Below the pieces are notes generated by a model. That model searched no databases, was not told where the DNA came from, and saw nothing but the letters and a program-made list of their open reading frames with translations. From Eggerthellaceae bacterium UBA5906 (GTDB lineage: Bacteria > Actinomycetota > Coriobacteriia > Coriobacteriales > Eggerthellaceae), in the NCBI GenBank assembly GCA_002431805.1, contig DJEE01000132.1, positions 747 through 8,252 on the forward strand: a stretch of 7,506 nucleotides of DNA, in the 5' to 3' direction. Every line of letters starts with the position of its first letter. The first letter of the stretch is position 1. This document shows, one piece after another, positions 1-6,071 of the stretch. The position numbers and the translations under genes were made by a program.

Positions 1-201
1 GTGTCAAGCGGCCTTGGTTCGACGTCCAATATCCAGCGTCGCCTGAAAGTGGGCTACTCACGTGCTGGGCGTATAATGGATATGCTTGAAGATAAAGGTA
101 TTGTTGGTCCGCCAAACGGCAGCAAGCCTCGAGAAGTGCTTGTCGACGCCATGGAGCTTGAAACGCTGAAAGCGTTCGAACAGCATGACGGCGATAACTA
201 A
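1..201 (+). CDS. ftsK: DNA translocase FtsK, C-terminal (gamma) domain, 5' truncated by the window
   Basis: This is the last 66 codons of an FtsK/SpoIIIE-type DNA translocase, which pumps chromosomal DNA through the closing division septum. The visible part is the gamma domain, a winged helix that reads polar guide sequences (KOPS/SRS). It is recognisable by the segment [19 protein letters not shown] (residues 7-25) followed by LEDKGIVGP and SKPREVLV, the hallmark end of this family. The GTG at position 1 is almost certainly an internal valine codon, since the frame is open to the window edge and the motor domain must lie upstream. The gene ends with tandem stops (TAA TAA, 199-204). The next gene's ribosome binding site overlaps the second stop, so the two are probably co-transcribed. 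Identity is seen directly; the DNA-reading role is known from the family. Confidence 0.93.
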   Translation: MSSGLGSTSNIQRRLKVGYSRAGRIMDMLEDKGIVGPPNGSKPREVLVDAMELETLKAFEQHDGDN

Positions 202-213
202 TAAGGAGAACGT

Positions 214-1563
214 ATGGCGCAGGTTTCATTCGGCACCGTGCTGCGCGAAGCGCGCGAGCGCAAGGGCTACGACGTGCAGTCGGCAGCCCGGCGTTTGCGC
301 ATTCGCCCTGATATTTTAAGAGCAATCGAGAACAACGATTTCTCGCGCTTGCCTGCACGCGGTTACACGCGCAACATGGTGAACGCGTACGCTAAGCTTG
401 TGGGGCTCAACCCTGCCGACATCACGCGTATGTATCTTGATGATGCCTATGCCTATCAAGTTGGCCGTACGCGCGGTGAATCGGAATCGCCCGCCCACGT
501 GTCGGGCCGTCGTTCAGTGTCGCATCATGAAGCGCGCCAAGCGAGTGCACGGCAGCGTGAAGGTCAGCGCTCCGATCGTGAAGGCCAGCGCAGCTCAAGC
601 GCGCGCAGGCGCAGTGAACAGGGGCAACCAGGTGAAGCTCGTCGCAGGCGTAATCAGCAAGAGCAACGCGGCTATCGCGAGCCATTAGCTTCGCGCGCTG
701 CACGCGCTGAACAAGAAAGCCGACGCGGCGTTCACGTGGGCGGCGCGGTAACCACGCAGTTCACGAACTTTTACTCCGGTTCTCAAAACATGGGCCGCAA
801 CAACAACCAAACGCGATTACCGTACGTTATCGTGGCGGCGGTAATCTTGGTGTTGCTGGTGGTTATCATTGCTATGGCCTTTGGCAACAAGGGTGGCGCA
901 ACGTCGCAAGAAGTAGCAAAAGTGCCGATTACCGGCGTTACCGACACATCTGCTGACGGCAGCGGCACCAGCGATTCAAGCCCCACGGCGGACAGCAATT
1001 CCAATGCATCGTCCAACGTCACGGTGCCCACCAGCGTGAAAGTGGAGTACAAGCTGGCAAGCGGGCAGCAGGCATATGTGGTTATCACGCAAGATGGCCA
1101 GGCAACCGAGCAGATGCTTACGGGCCCTGTTGACGAAAGCGTGGATGTGTCTGGCACCTGGAGCCTTGCCTCGTGGGTTTCGAGCGGCTTCACCGTAACT
1201 ATGGACGGCAAAACCGTTGACTTTGCCAACGACGCCACCACGGGTATGCCCACTGCGACGGTTAACTTCAAGGATTACCTTACCCAGTGGGCATCTGATC
1301 ACCCCAACGTGAAGGTTGACAGCTTGGCCTCGTCGGATAGCAGCACGGGCTCAAGCACAAACTCGGGCACGACAGGCACCTCAACCTCGGGGGCCACAAC
1401 CGGCAACACGTCGTCCGGCACTTCAACGCAATCGACTTCAGGCACTTCGAGCAGCGTGAATGCCAGGGGAACCGCCTCGACAACCTCAAATTCCGCAGGC
1501 ACCGGTTCGGGTACGTCAAGCACCACTGGCGGCACGTCCACGTATTCAAGCGCCGGGTATTAG
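214..1563 (+). CDS. rodZ: RodZ-like protein: N-terminal helix-turn-helix, one membrane segment, extracytoplasmic domain with Ser/Thr/Gly tail
   Basis: The 449-residue protein has the order of parts expected for RodZ, the membrane protein that links MreB filaments to the wall-elongation machinery. Residues 5-75 form a Cro-like helix-turn-helix (FGTVLREARERKG, then LRAIENNDFSRLPARGYTR), typical of the HTH_25 family. Residues about 84-172 are a basic Arg/Gln/Ser/Glu-rich cytoplasmic linker. Residues about 203-223 are a single membrane helix (starting PYVIVAAVILVLL), with no signal peptide, so the N terminus should be inside. Residues about 268-350 resemble the RodZ C-terminal DUF4115 beta domain. 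From about 371 to the end the chain is almost only Ser, Thr, Gly, Asn and Ala. The start is set by AAGGAGA at 203-209, five bases upstream. It lies 12 bases after ftsK in a probable operon. An HTH domain also allows a regulator, but the membrane topology favours RodZ. Confidence 0.85.
   Translation: MAQVSFGTVLREARERKGYDVQSAARRLRIRPDILRAIENNDFSRLPARGYTRNMVNAYAKLVGLNPADITRMYLDDAYAYQVGRTRGESESPAHVSGRRSVSHHEARQASARQREGQRSDREGQRSSSARRRSEQGQPGEARRRRNQQEQRGYREPLASRAARAEQESRRGVHVGGAVTTQFTNFYSGSQNMGRNNNQTRLPYVIVAAVILVLLVVIIAMAFGNKGGATSQEVAKVPITGVTDTSADGSGTSDSSPTADSNSNASSNVTVPTSVKVEYKLASGQQAYVVITQDGQATEQMLTGPVDESVDVSGTWSLASWVSSGFTVTMDGKTVDFANDATTGMPTATVNFKDYLTQWASDHPNVKVDSLASSDSSTGSSTNSGTTGTSTSGATTGNTSSGTSTQSTSGTSSSVNARGTASTTSNSAGTGSGTSSTTGGTSTYSSAGY
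556..593 (+). repeat. 21-base tandem duplication within the basic linker of the RodZ-like gene
   Basis: Two near-identical units begin at 556 and 577, each starting CGTGAAGG and encoding REGQRS (residues 115-120 and 122-127). They differ at the Gly wobble base and near the end of the unit. This looks like a small in-frame expansion of the flexible linker. Confidence 0.7.
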
Positions 1564-1661
1564 CCGCCTGAAGTTTTGCGCAATGTTCGGTGTAAAAGGT
1601 TACCTAGTTCTCAAAATTATACGCAACAAGAAAACCCTGTCCCTTGCAGAAAGGATGAAAC
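1564..1661. other. Intergenic gap between the RodZ-like gene and yajQ
   Basis: This is the only sizeable gap inside the upstream operon (98 bases). I see no hairpin with a T-run, so no terminator. A weak TATACG at 1618-1623 could be a -10 element, but no -35 match sits at the right distance, so I do not call a promoter. The end of the gap carries the yajQ ribosome binding site (AGAAAGGA, 1648-1655). Confidence 0.5.
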
Positions 1662-2159
1662 ATGGCTAAGGAATCTAGTTTCGACGTTGTATCAACCGTC
1701 GATATGCAGGAAGTTGACAACGCATTCCAACAGGCGAAAAAAGAGCTTTCGCAGCGCTACGACCTGAAAGGCTCTGGCGCCGAGATCACGCTTGACAAGC
1801 AGAAGAAAACCCTCACGGTTGCCGCGCCGGCTGATTTCGTTGCTCGTCAAGTTATCGACATCATCGGCAGCAAACTGATCAAGCGCGGTATCGACTTGAC
1901 GGCGGTAAAGTGGTGCGATCCCCAAGCTGCCACCGGTCAAAGTGTTCGCCAAACCGCCACCATCGTCGAGGGCATCGACAAGGAAACCGCTGGCAAAATT
2001 AACAAAGACATCAAAGCGCAAAAACTTAAGGTGAAAGTGTCCATCGAAGGCGACAAGCTGCGCGTTTCCTCTGCATCGCGCGACACGCTTCAGGAGGTTA
2101 TCGCGTTTTTGAAAGGCCAGGATTACGGCCAACCGCTTCAGTACGTTAACTATCGCTAA
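1662..2159 (+). CDS. yajQ: YajQ family nucleotide-binding protein (UPF0234)
   Basis: At 165 residues the protein is full length for the YajQ family (about 163). It shows the family's opening, SSFDVVSTVDMQEVDNA (residues 5-21), the middle LIKRGIDL, the repeated-fold segment IVEGIDKETAGKINKDIK (residues 101-118), and the characteristic end GQDYGQPLQYVNYR. YajQ proteins are small cytoplasmic proteins with two ferredoxin-like halves. Members have been reported to bind RNA or nucleotides, and some gammaproteobacterial members bind cyclic di-GMP and act with a transcription factor. Whether this one does so cannot be seen. The ATG is preceded by AGAAAGGA (1648-1655), six bases away. The stop codon overlaps the rimO ribosome binding site, which suggests translational coupling with rimO. 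Confidence 0.93.
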   Translation: MAKESSFDVVSTVDMQEVDNAFQQAKKELSQRYDLKGSGAEITLDKQKKTLTVAAPADFVARQVIDIIGSKLIKRGIDLTAVKWCDPQAATGQSVRQTATIVEGIDKETAGKINKDIKAQKLKVKVSIEGDKLRVSSASRDTLQEVIAFLKGQDYGQPLQYVNYR

Positions 2160-2162
2160 GGA
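2158..2162 (+). promoter_or_regulatory. Ribosome binding site of rimO overlapping the yajQ stop codon
   Basis: AAGGA begins inside the TAA stop of yajQ and sits five bases before a GTG codon. It decides the GTG at 2168 as the rimO start and points to translational coupling of the two genes. Confidence 0.75.
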
Positions 2163-2167
2163 TTTTC

Positions 2168-3517
2168 GTGGAAACGAACAACCAAATTTCGCTTGAAGCA
2201 GCGCCTGCTGTTGCATTTGTCACCATGGGGTGCGCAAAAAACGAGGTGGACACGCAACGCATGCAGTCGCAGCTGCGTCGTGCGGGTTTTGCCATCGAAG
2301 CCAGCCCCGAAGCAGCCGACGCCGTGGTGGTCAACACCTGCTCGTTCATTCAAAGCGCAACCGAGGAAAGCCTTGAAGCCATCTTCGAGGTAGCGGGCAT
2401 GCCGAACGTTGCCGCGGGCGCCGCGCTTATCGTGGCAGGGTGCATGCCGGCCCGTTATGGCAACGACCTTGAGTCAGAGCTACAGGAAGCTGCCGCGTTT
2501 GTGCCGTGCAGCAAAGAAGATGACATTGTATCGGTGGTTGCCGGCGCGCTTGGGCTAGGCCAGCATCAGCTTGATGCACTCAAGGCTGCCACGCTCGGGG
2601 CTGTTCCCGAAGGTGCTGTTGCCCTTGAAGGGCAACGCGCGGTTTCGGCGTACGTCAAAATCTCCGATGGCTGTGATCGGTTCTGCTCGTATTGCACCAT
2701 TCCTTACATCCGTGGTCGTTATCACAGCTTCTCCTATAAGCAGGTTCGTCAAGATGTTGCTAATCGTGTTTCCGAAGGCGTGCGAGAGGTTGTTCTCATT
2801 GCGCAGGACACTGGCCGTTGGGGGCAAGATTTCGAAGAGCCGTCAAGTCTTGCCTGGCTTGCATCTGCCTTGGCCGACGAATTTACCGATACATGGTTTC
2901 GCATCATGTACATTCAGCCCGAAGGCGTAACCGACGATTTGCTGCACGCTGTGTCGTCGCATGACAACATCTGCAACTATTTTGATATCCCATTGCAGCA
3001 CGTGCAGCCGGGTATCCTCAAAGCCATGCATCGCAAAGGCTCGCGCGAGGAATACGAGCAGCTTATGGAACACGTTCGCGCACTGGTGCCCGGTGTTACG
3101 CTGCGCACCACGCTCATTGCGGGTTTCCCGGGGGAAACGGAAGACGACTTCGACGAGTTGTGCGACTTTGTGGAAGAGGGCCTGTTCGACTACATCGGCG
3201 TGTTCGCATATTCTCGCGAAGAAGGCACACGAGCTTTTAGCTTACCCAACCAAGTCGAAGATGACGAAAAGGCTTACCGCGCGCAGCGCCTTCGTGATTT
3301 GGCCGACGACGTGTGCACGCCCGTTGTTGCAAGTCGTATCGGCTCGCAGATGGATGTGCTCATCGAAGGCGCCGAAGAAGATGGTCAGCTGTTCGGGCGC
3401 GCCATGTGTCAAGCCCCCGAAGTTGACGGCGTCACCTACGTCAGCGAAGGGGAACCGGGGCAGATAAAACGCGTGGTTATCGCTGATACGCTGCTGTATG
3501 AAATGGAGGCAGAGTAG
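2168..3517 (+). CDS. rimO: Ribosomal protein S12 methylthiotransferase RimO (radical SAM)
   Basis: This 449-residue enzyme adds a methylthio group to a conserved aspartate of ribosomal protein S12, using S-adenosylmethionine and two [4Fe-4S] clusters. The N-terminal MTTase domain has its three cluster cysteines at 22 (VTMGCAKNEVDTQ), 58 (NTCSF) and 92 (AGCMPAR). The radical-SAM triad CxxxCxxC is at 169, 173 and 176 (DGCDRFCSYCTIPYIRGR). DIPLQHVQPGILKAMHRKGS (273-292) and TLIAGFPGETEDDFDEL (315-331) follow, and a C-terminal TRAM domain covers about 388-446. The close relative MiaB modifies tRNA. FAYSREEGTRAFSLPNQV and the MGCAKNEVD start fit RimO better. After the cluster the usual SRP-type motif is replaced by GRYHSF. 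The start is GTG, supported by AAGGA at 2158-2162. pgsA–cinA begins three bases after the stop. Confidence 0.94.
   Translation: METNNQISLEAAPAVAFVTMGCAKNEVDTQRMQSQLRRAGFAIEASPEAADAVVVNTCSFIQSATEESLEAIFEVAGMPNVAAGAALIVAGCMPARYGNDLESELQEAAAFVPCSKEDDIVSVVAGALGLGQHQLDALKAATLGAVPEGAVALEGQRAVSAYVKISDGCDRFCSYCTIPYIRGRYHSFSYKQVRQDVANRVSEGVREVVLIAQDTGRWGQDFEEPSSLAWLASALADEFTDTWFRIMYIQPEGVTDDLLHAVSSHDNICNYFDIPLQHVQPGILKAMHRKGSREEYEQLMEHVRALVPGVTLRTTLIAGFPGETEDDFDELCDFVEEGLFDYIGVFAYSREEGTRAFSLPNQVEDDEKAYRAQRLRDLADDVCTPVVASRIGSQMDVLIEGAEEDGQLFGRAMCQAPEVDGVTYVSEGEPGQIKRVVIADTLLYEMEAE
3505..3509 (+). promoter_or_regulatory. Ribosome binding site of pgsA–cinA inside the end of rimO
   Basis: GGAGG lies within the last rimO codons, 11 bases before the ATG at 3521. 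The spacing is longer than the usual 5-9, but no better start with a site is visible. The first membrane-flanking motif of PgsA begins about 17 residues in. Confidence 0.55.
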
Positions 3518-3520
3518 CCC

Positions 3521-4717
3521 ATGGCAAAGCTGCAAGTTGAAGCTGCGCCGCAAACGTCTGATCGCTTATGGACGCCTGCGAACATCGTCACGCTTATCCG
3601 CATCTGTCTTGTGCCGGTGTTTGTGGTTGTTCTGCTGAGCCCTTGGCCCGATTGGTTTAACCTCCCTGATGTTGCCGAACACTCTAAAAGCCTTATCGCT
3701 GCAGGCATTTTCGTTCTGATTTCGTGCACCGACTGGCTTGATGGCTATTTGGCGCGCAGCCGCGGAGAGGTAACGGACTTCGGCAAGTTCATGGACCCGC
3801 TGGCCGATAAAATCCTTGTGGTAGCGGCACTGCTCGCCCTCATCGAGTTAGGTGCGCTGCCTAGCTGGGTGGCGTTGATCATCGTGGCGCGCGAGTTCAT
3901 CGTGTCTGGCGTCCGCATGGTTGCCGCTAGCAAGGGCGTGGTGATTGCAGCTAGCTGGTACGGAAAATTCAAAACCGTGTTCCAGATGATCGCCATTGTG
4001 CTGTTCACCATCAAGGACAACTACATGATGGGCACGCTCATCGATGCATTCTCGGACACCATGTGGGTGGTAAGCTGGGCGGTCATGATTGTGGCGCTTG
4101 TGCTTACGGTCGTGTCGATGCTTGACTATATCGCCAAAGCGCGTGACCTCATCGGACTGGGCTCTAAAAAGAACCGTAAGCAGCATGGCGGTGCCGAAAA
4201 ACCTGCAGCGCAATGCAGCGTGGAGGTTGCCGATGAGGAACTTGCCGCTTTAAGCGCAAGCGTTCTTGAAAGCGCTCGCGAACGTGGGCTGACGCTTGGC
4301 ACGGCCGAAAGCCTTACCGGCGGCATGATTAGTGCTGCACTTACAGCTGTTCCGGGCAGCTCAGACGTGGTTCGCGGCGGTGTTACCAGCTACGCGGTTG
4401 GGGTAAAGCAGGCGGTTTTGAGCGTAAACGCCGCTTCGGTTGAGCACTGCGGCGTGGTCAGTTGCGAGGTTGCTGAGCAAATGGCGCAAGGCGCCCGAAA
4501 CGTGCTGGCATGTGACTGCACGGTTGCTGTCACCGGCATTGCGGGACCCGGGGGCGAAGAGCCCGGCAAGCCGGTTGGTACCGTGTGCATGGCGTTTGCT
4601 TGCAAGGGCGAAGTTCAATCGAAGTTGGTTCATTTCGATGGCAACCGGGAGCAAGTCCGCAGGCAAACTGCGCGCGAAGCGCTTCATATGCTGCAGCAAG
4701 CCGTGCAGGCAAGCTAG
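3521..4717 (+). CDS. pgsA: Fusion of phosphatidylglycerophosphate synthase (PgsA) and CinA C-terminal NMN amidohydrolase
   Basis: One 398-codon frame encodes two complete enzymes. Residues about 17-215 are a multi-pass CDP-alcohol phosphatidyltransferase, with the full catalytic signature D71, D74-G75, A78-R79, G88, D92, D96 (D-x2-DG-x2-AR-x8-G-x3-D-x3-D) and hydrophobic helices near 24-43, 97-122, 152-165 and 183-203. PgsA joins CDP-diacylglycerol and glycerol-3-phosphate to make the precursor of phosphatidylglycerol. After a charged linker (about 214-238), residues about 239-396 are the CinA C-terminal domain (PncC), which deamidates nicotinamide mononucleotide to nicotinate mononucleotide. 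Its TAESLTGG (261-268, probable catalytic Ser264), PGSSDVVRGGVTSY and VTGIAGPGG (337-345) motifs are intact. The N-terminal CinA nucleotide-binding domain is absent. The gene starts three bases after rimO. The amidase part would lie on the cytoplasmic side if the PgsA C terminus is inside. Confidence 0.94.
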   Translation: MAKLQVEAAPQTSDRLWTPANIVTLIRICLVPVFVVVLLSPWPDWFNLPDVAEHSKSLIAAGIFVLISCTDWLDGYLARSRGEVTDFGKFMDPLADKILVVAALLALIELGALPSWVALIIVAREFIVSGVRMVAASKGVVIAASWYGKFKTVFQMIAIVLFTIKDNYMMGTLIDAFSDTMWVVSWAVMIVALVLTVVSMLDYIAKARDLIGLGSKKNRKQHGGAEKPAAQCSVEVADEELAALSASVLESARERGLTLGTAESLTGGMISAALTAVPGSSDVVRGGVTSYAVGVKQAVLSVNAASVEHCGVVSCEVAEQMAQGARNVLACDCTVAVTGIAGPGGEEPGKPVGTVCMAFACKGEVQSKLVHFDGNREQVRRQTAREALHMLQQAVQAS

Positions 4718-4748
4718 CACATAGCGAGCAAACTGGTTTTGGCAGAAT

Positions 4749-4775
4749 TGTGCCCCATGCTGACGTATGGGCGCA
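4749..4775 (+). other. Possible RNA hairpin downstream of pgsA–cinA
   Basis: TGTGCCCCAT (4749-4758) can pair with ATGGGCGCA (4767-4775), giving a stem of nine pairs that includes one G·U and has one bulged C, around an eight-base loop. No T-run follows, so it is not a standard terminator. It may help protect the transcript end, or it may be chance. Confidence 0.3.
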
Positions 4776-4812
4776 TCTGCAAGAAATCGGTTGCACACCT
4801 GCAAGATTATTG

Positions 4813-4859
4813 AACGGATTCGGCATATAAACCTGCAAGGTTTGGCCGAATCCGTTTCG
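4813..4859 (+). terminator. Long nested hairpin, probable terminator of the ftsK–pgsA–cinA transcript
   Basis: AACGGATTCGGC (4813-4824) is a perfect complement of GCCGAATCCGTT (4845-4856). Inside it, AAACCT (4829-4834) pairs with AGGTTT (4838-4843) around a GCA loop, so 18 base pairs can form with only a 4/1 internal loop. Only three T residues follow (4855-4857), which is weak for an intrinsic terminator. Its place between a gene end and the recA promoter favours termination. Confidence 0.6.
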
Positions 4860-4932
4860 CTATATCGGCAAAATGCGCGCAAGGTTAGCTCGGTATCATA
4901 TGAAGTAACGTACCAATGTTTGCTATTTCCTC

Positions 4933-4960
4933 TTGACTTACAAACAGACGTTCGTATAAT
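4933..4960 (+). promoter_or_regulatory. recA promoter (sigma70 type)
   Basis: The -35 element TTGACT (4933-4938, five of six to consensus) and a perfect -10 TATAAT (4955-4960) are separated by 16 bases. Transcription should start near 4966-4968, giving a leader of about 42 bases before the recA ATG. The spacer holds the LexA site. Confidence 0.85.
4941..4954 (+). promoter_or_regulatory. LexA operator (SOS box) in the recA promoter spacer
   Basis: CAAACAGACGTTCG matches the Gram-positive/actinobacterial LexA consensus CGAAC-N4-GTTCG at every fixed position except the second base (A for G). It fills the space between the -35 and -10 elements, so bound LexA would block RNA polymerase directly. 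Function is inferred from match and position. Confidence 0.75.
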
Positions 4961-5009
4961 AAAACGAGCTGCAAAGCAAAGCGGCGCATGAAGAAAGGTA
5001 AGCACGCGC

Positions 5010-6068
5010 ATGAACGAAGAAAAAAGCAAGATGCTGAAGGTCACCACAGACCAGATTGAATCGAAATTCGGCAAGGGCGCCATCATGAAATATGGCGATG
5101 GTGGCCATGATCTCAACGTTGGCGCAATCCCAACCGGTGCGCTCCCTCTTGATGCCGCGCTCGGTATCGGCGGTGTACCGCGAGGCCGCATCATCGAGGT
5201 GTACGGACCTGAGTCTAGCGGCAAAACCACGCTTGCTTTGCAGATTCTTGCCGAAGCGCAAGCGCTTGGTGGGGTAGTGGCGTTTATCGACGCAGAGCAT
5301 GCGCTCGACCCCGTGTATGCCGCTCGCTTGGGCGTTGACATCGACGAGGTGCTTATCTCCCAGCCCGACACTGGTGAGCAAGCGCTTGAGATTTGCGACA
5401 TGCTTGTGCGCTCCGGCGCAATCGACTGCGTAGTCATCGACTCCGTTGCAGCGTTGGTGCCTCGTGCGGAAATCGAGGGCGAAATCGGCGACACAACCGT
5501 TGGCTTGCAGGCGCGCTTAATGTCTCAAGCGCTCCGTAAGCTTGCTGGCTCGCTGTCTAAATCGAACACCACGTGCATCTTCATTAACCAGCTGCGCGAG
5601 AAAATCGGCGTGATGTTCGGCAACCCCGAAACCACCACAGGTGGTCGTGCGCTGAAGTTCTTCTCAAGCGTGCGCATCGACGTTCGCCGCATCGACTCCA
5701 TCAAACGCGATGGCGAGATTGTTGGCAACCGCGTACGCGCTAAAGTTGTGAAGAACAAGGTTGCTCCGCCGTTTAGGCAAGCAGAGTTTGACCTTATGTA
5801 CGGTGAGGGCATTTCGCGCGAGGGCTGCATCGTCGACATGGCCGTGGAATGTGGCGTAGCTAAGAAATCGGGCGCGTGGTACACCTACGGCGAAGAACGC
5901 TTGGGGCAGGGTCGCGAAGCTGCAAAACGTACGCTAAAAGAAAACCCCGACTTACGCGACGAACTTGAAACGAAGGTGCGCGAGGCGTTCGATATTCCCA
6001 TCATCACACGCGAGCAGGAAGACTTCGACGCGGTTACGCCCGTAGCAAAGCCGAAGGGAAAGAAGTAA
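5010..6068 (+). CDS. recA: Recombinase RecA
   Basis: This complete 352-residue RecA forms ATP-dependent filaments on single-stranded DNA, drives strand exchange and triggers LexA self-cleavage. Residue numbers fall within about one of the E. coli protein. They include the Walker [10 protein letters not shown] (66-74), the catalytic glutamate in [10 protein letters not shown] (E96), the Walker [10 protein letters not shown] (141-149), loop L1 [10 protein letters not shown] (156-165), the INQLR switch glutamine (Q194) and loop L2 ending NPETTTGGR (205-213). There is no intein or frameshift. The C terminus ends KPKGKK, basic rather than the acidic tail of E. coli. The purine-rich site AGAAAGG (4992-4998) is 11 bases upstream of the ATG. 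A second ATG at codon 8 is possible, but the alignment favours the first. Expression is probably SOS-inducible through the operator at 4941-4954, and recX follows after three bases. Confidence 0.98.
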   Translation: MNEEKSKMLKVTTDQIESKFGKGAIMKYGDGGHDLNVGAIPTGALPLDAALGIGGVPRGRIIEVYGPESSGKTTLALQILAEAQALGGVVAFIDAEHALDPVYAARLGVDIDEVLISQPDTGEQALEICDMLVRSGAIDCVVIDSVAALVPRAEIEGEIGDTTVGLQARLMSQALRKLAGSLSKSNTTCIFINQLREKIGVMFGNPETTTGGRALKFFSSVRIDVRRIDSIKRDGEIVGNRVRAKVVKNKVAPPFRQAEFDLMYGEGISREGCIVDMAVECGVAKKSGAWYTYGEERLGQGREAAKRTLKENPDLRDELETKVREAFDIPIITREQEDFDAVTPVAKPKGKK

Positions 6069-6071
6069 GCA

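Noticed and set aside
1..201. A free-standing 66-residue winged-helix protein starting at GTG 1.
   Set aside because: The frame is open at the window edge and the sequence is the standard C-terminal domain of FtsK, so it is the end of a longer gene.
783..1271. A 162-codon minus-strand frame inside the RodZ-like gene.
   Set aside because: It is an antisense shadow of a Ser/Thr/Val-rich coding stretch, with no domain and no ribosome binding site that I can see.
1600..1623. A promoter for yajQ using TATACG as the -10.
   Set aside because: No -35 element with acceptable spacing was found, and the upstream gene has no terminator, so read-through is the simpler view.
4988..5059. A short frame starting at an ATG upstream of recA (start MKKGKHAH) that could be a leader peptide.
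   Set aside because: No ribosome binding site precedes it, and the purine-rich site at 4992-4998 lies within it and serves the recA start.
4361..5494. A 377-codon open frame on the minus strand across the cinA domain, the recA promoter and recA.
   Set aside because: It lies opposite two certain genes and across a clear promoter and hairpin. Its composition (Ser/Ala/Arg-rich, no recognisable domain) is that of a shadow frame.
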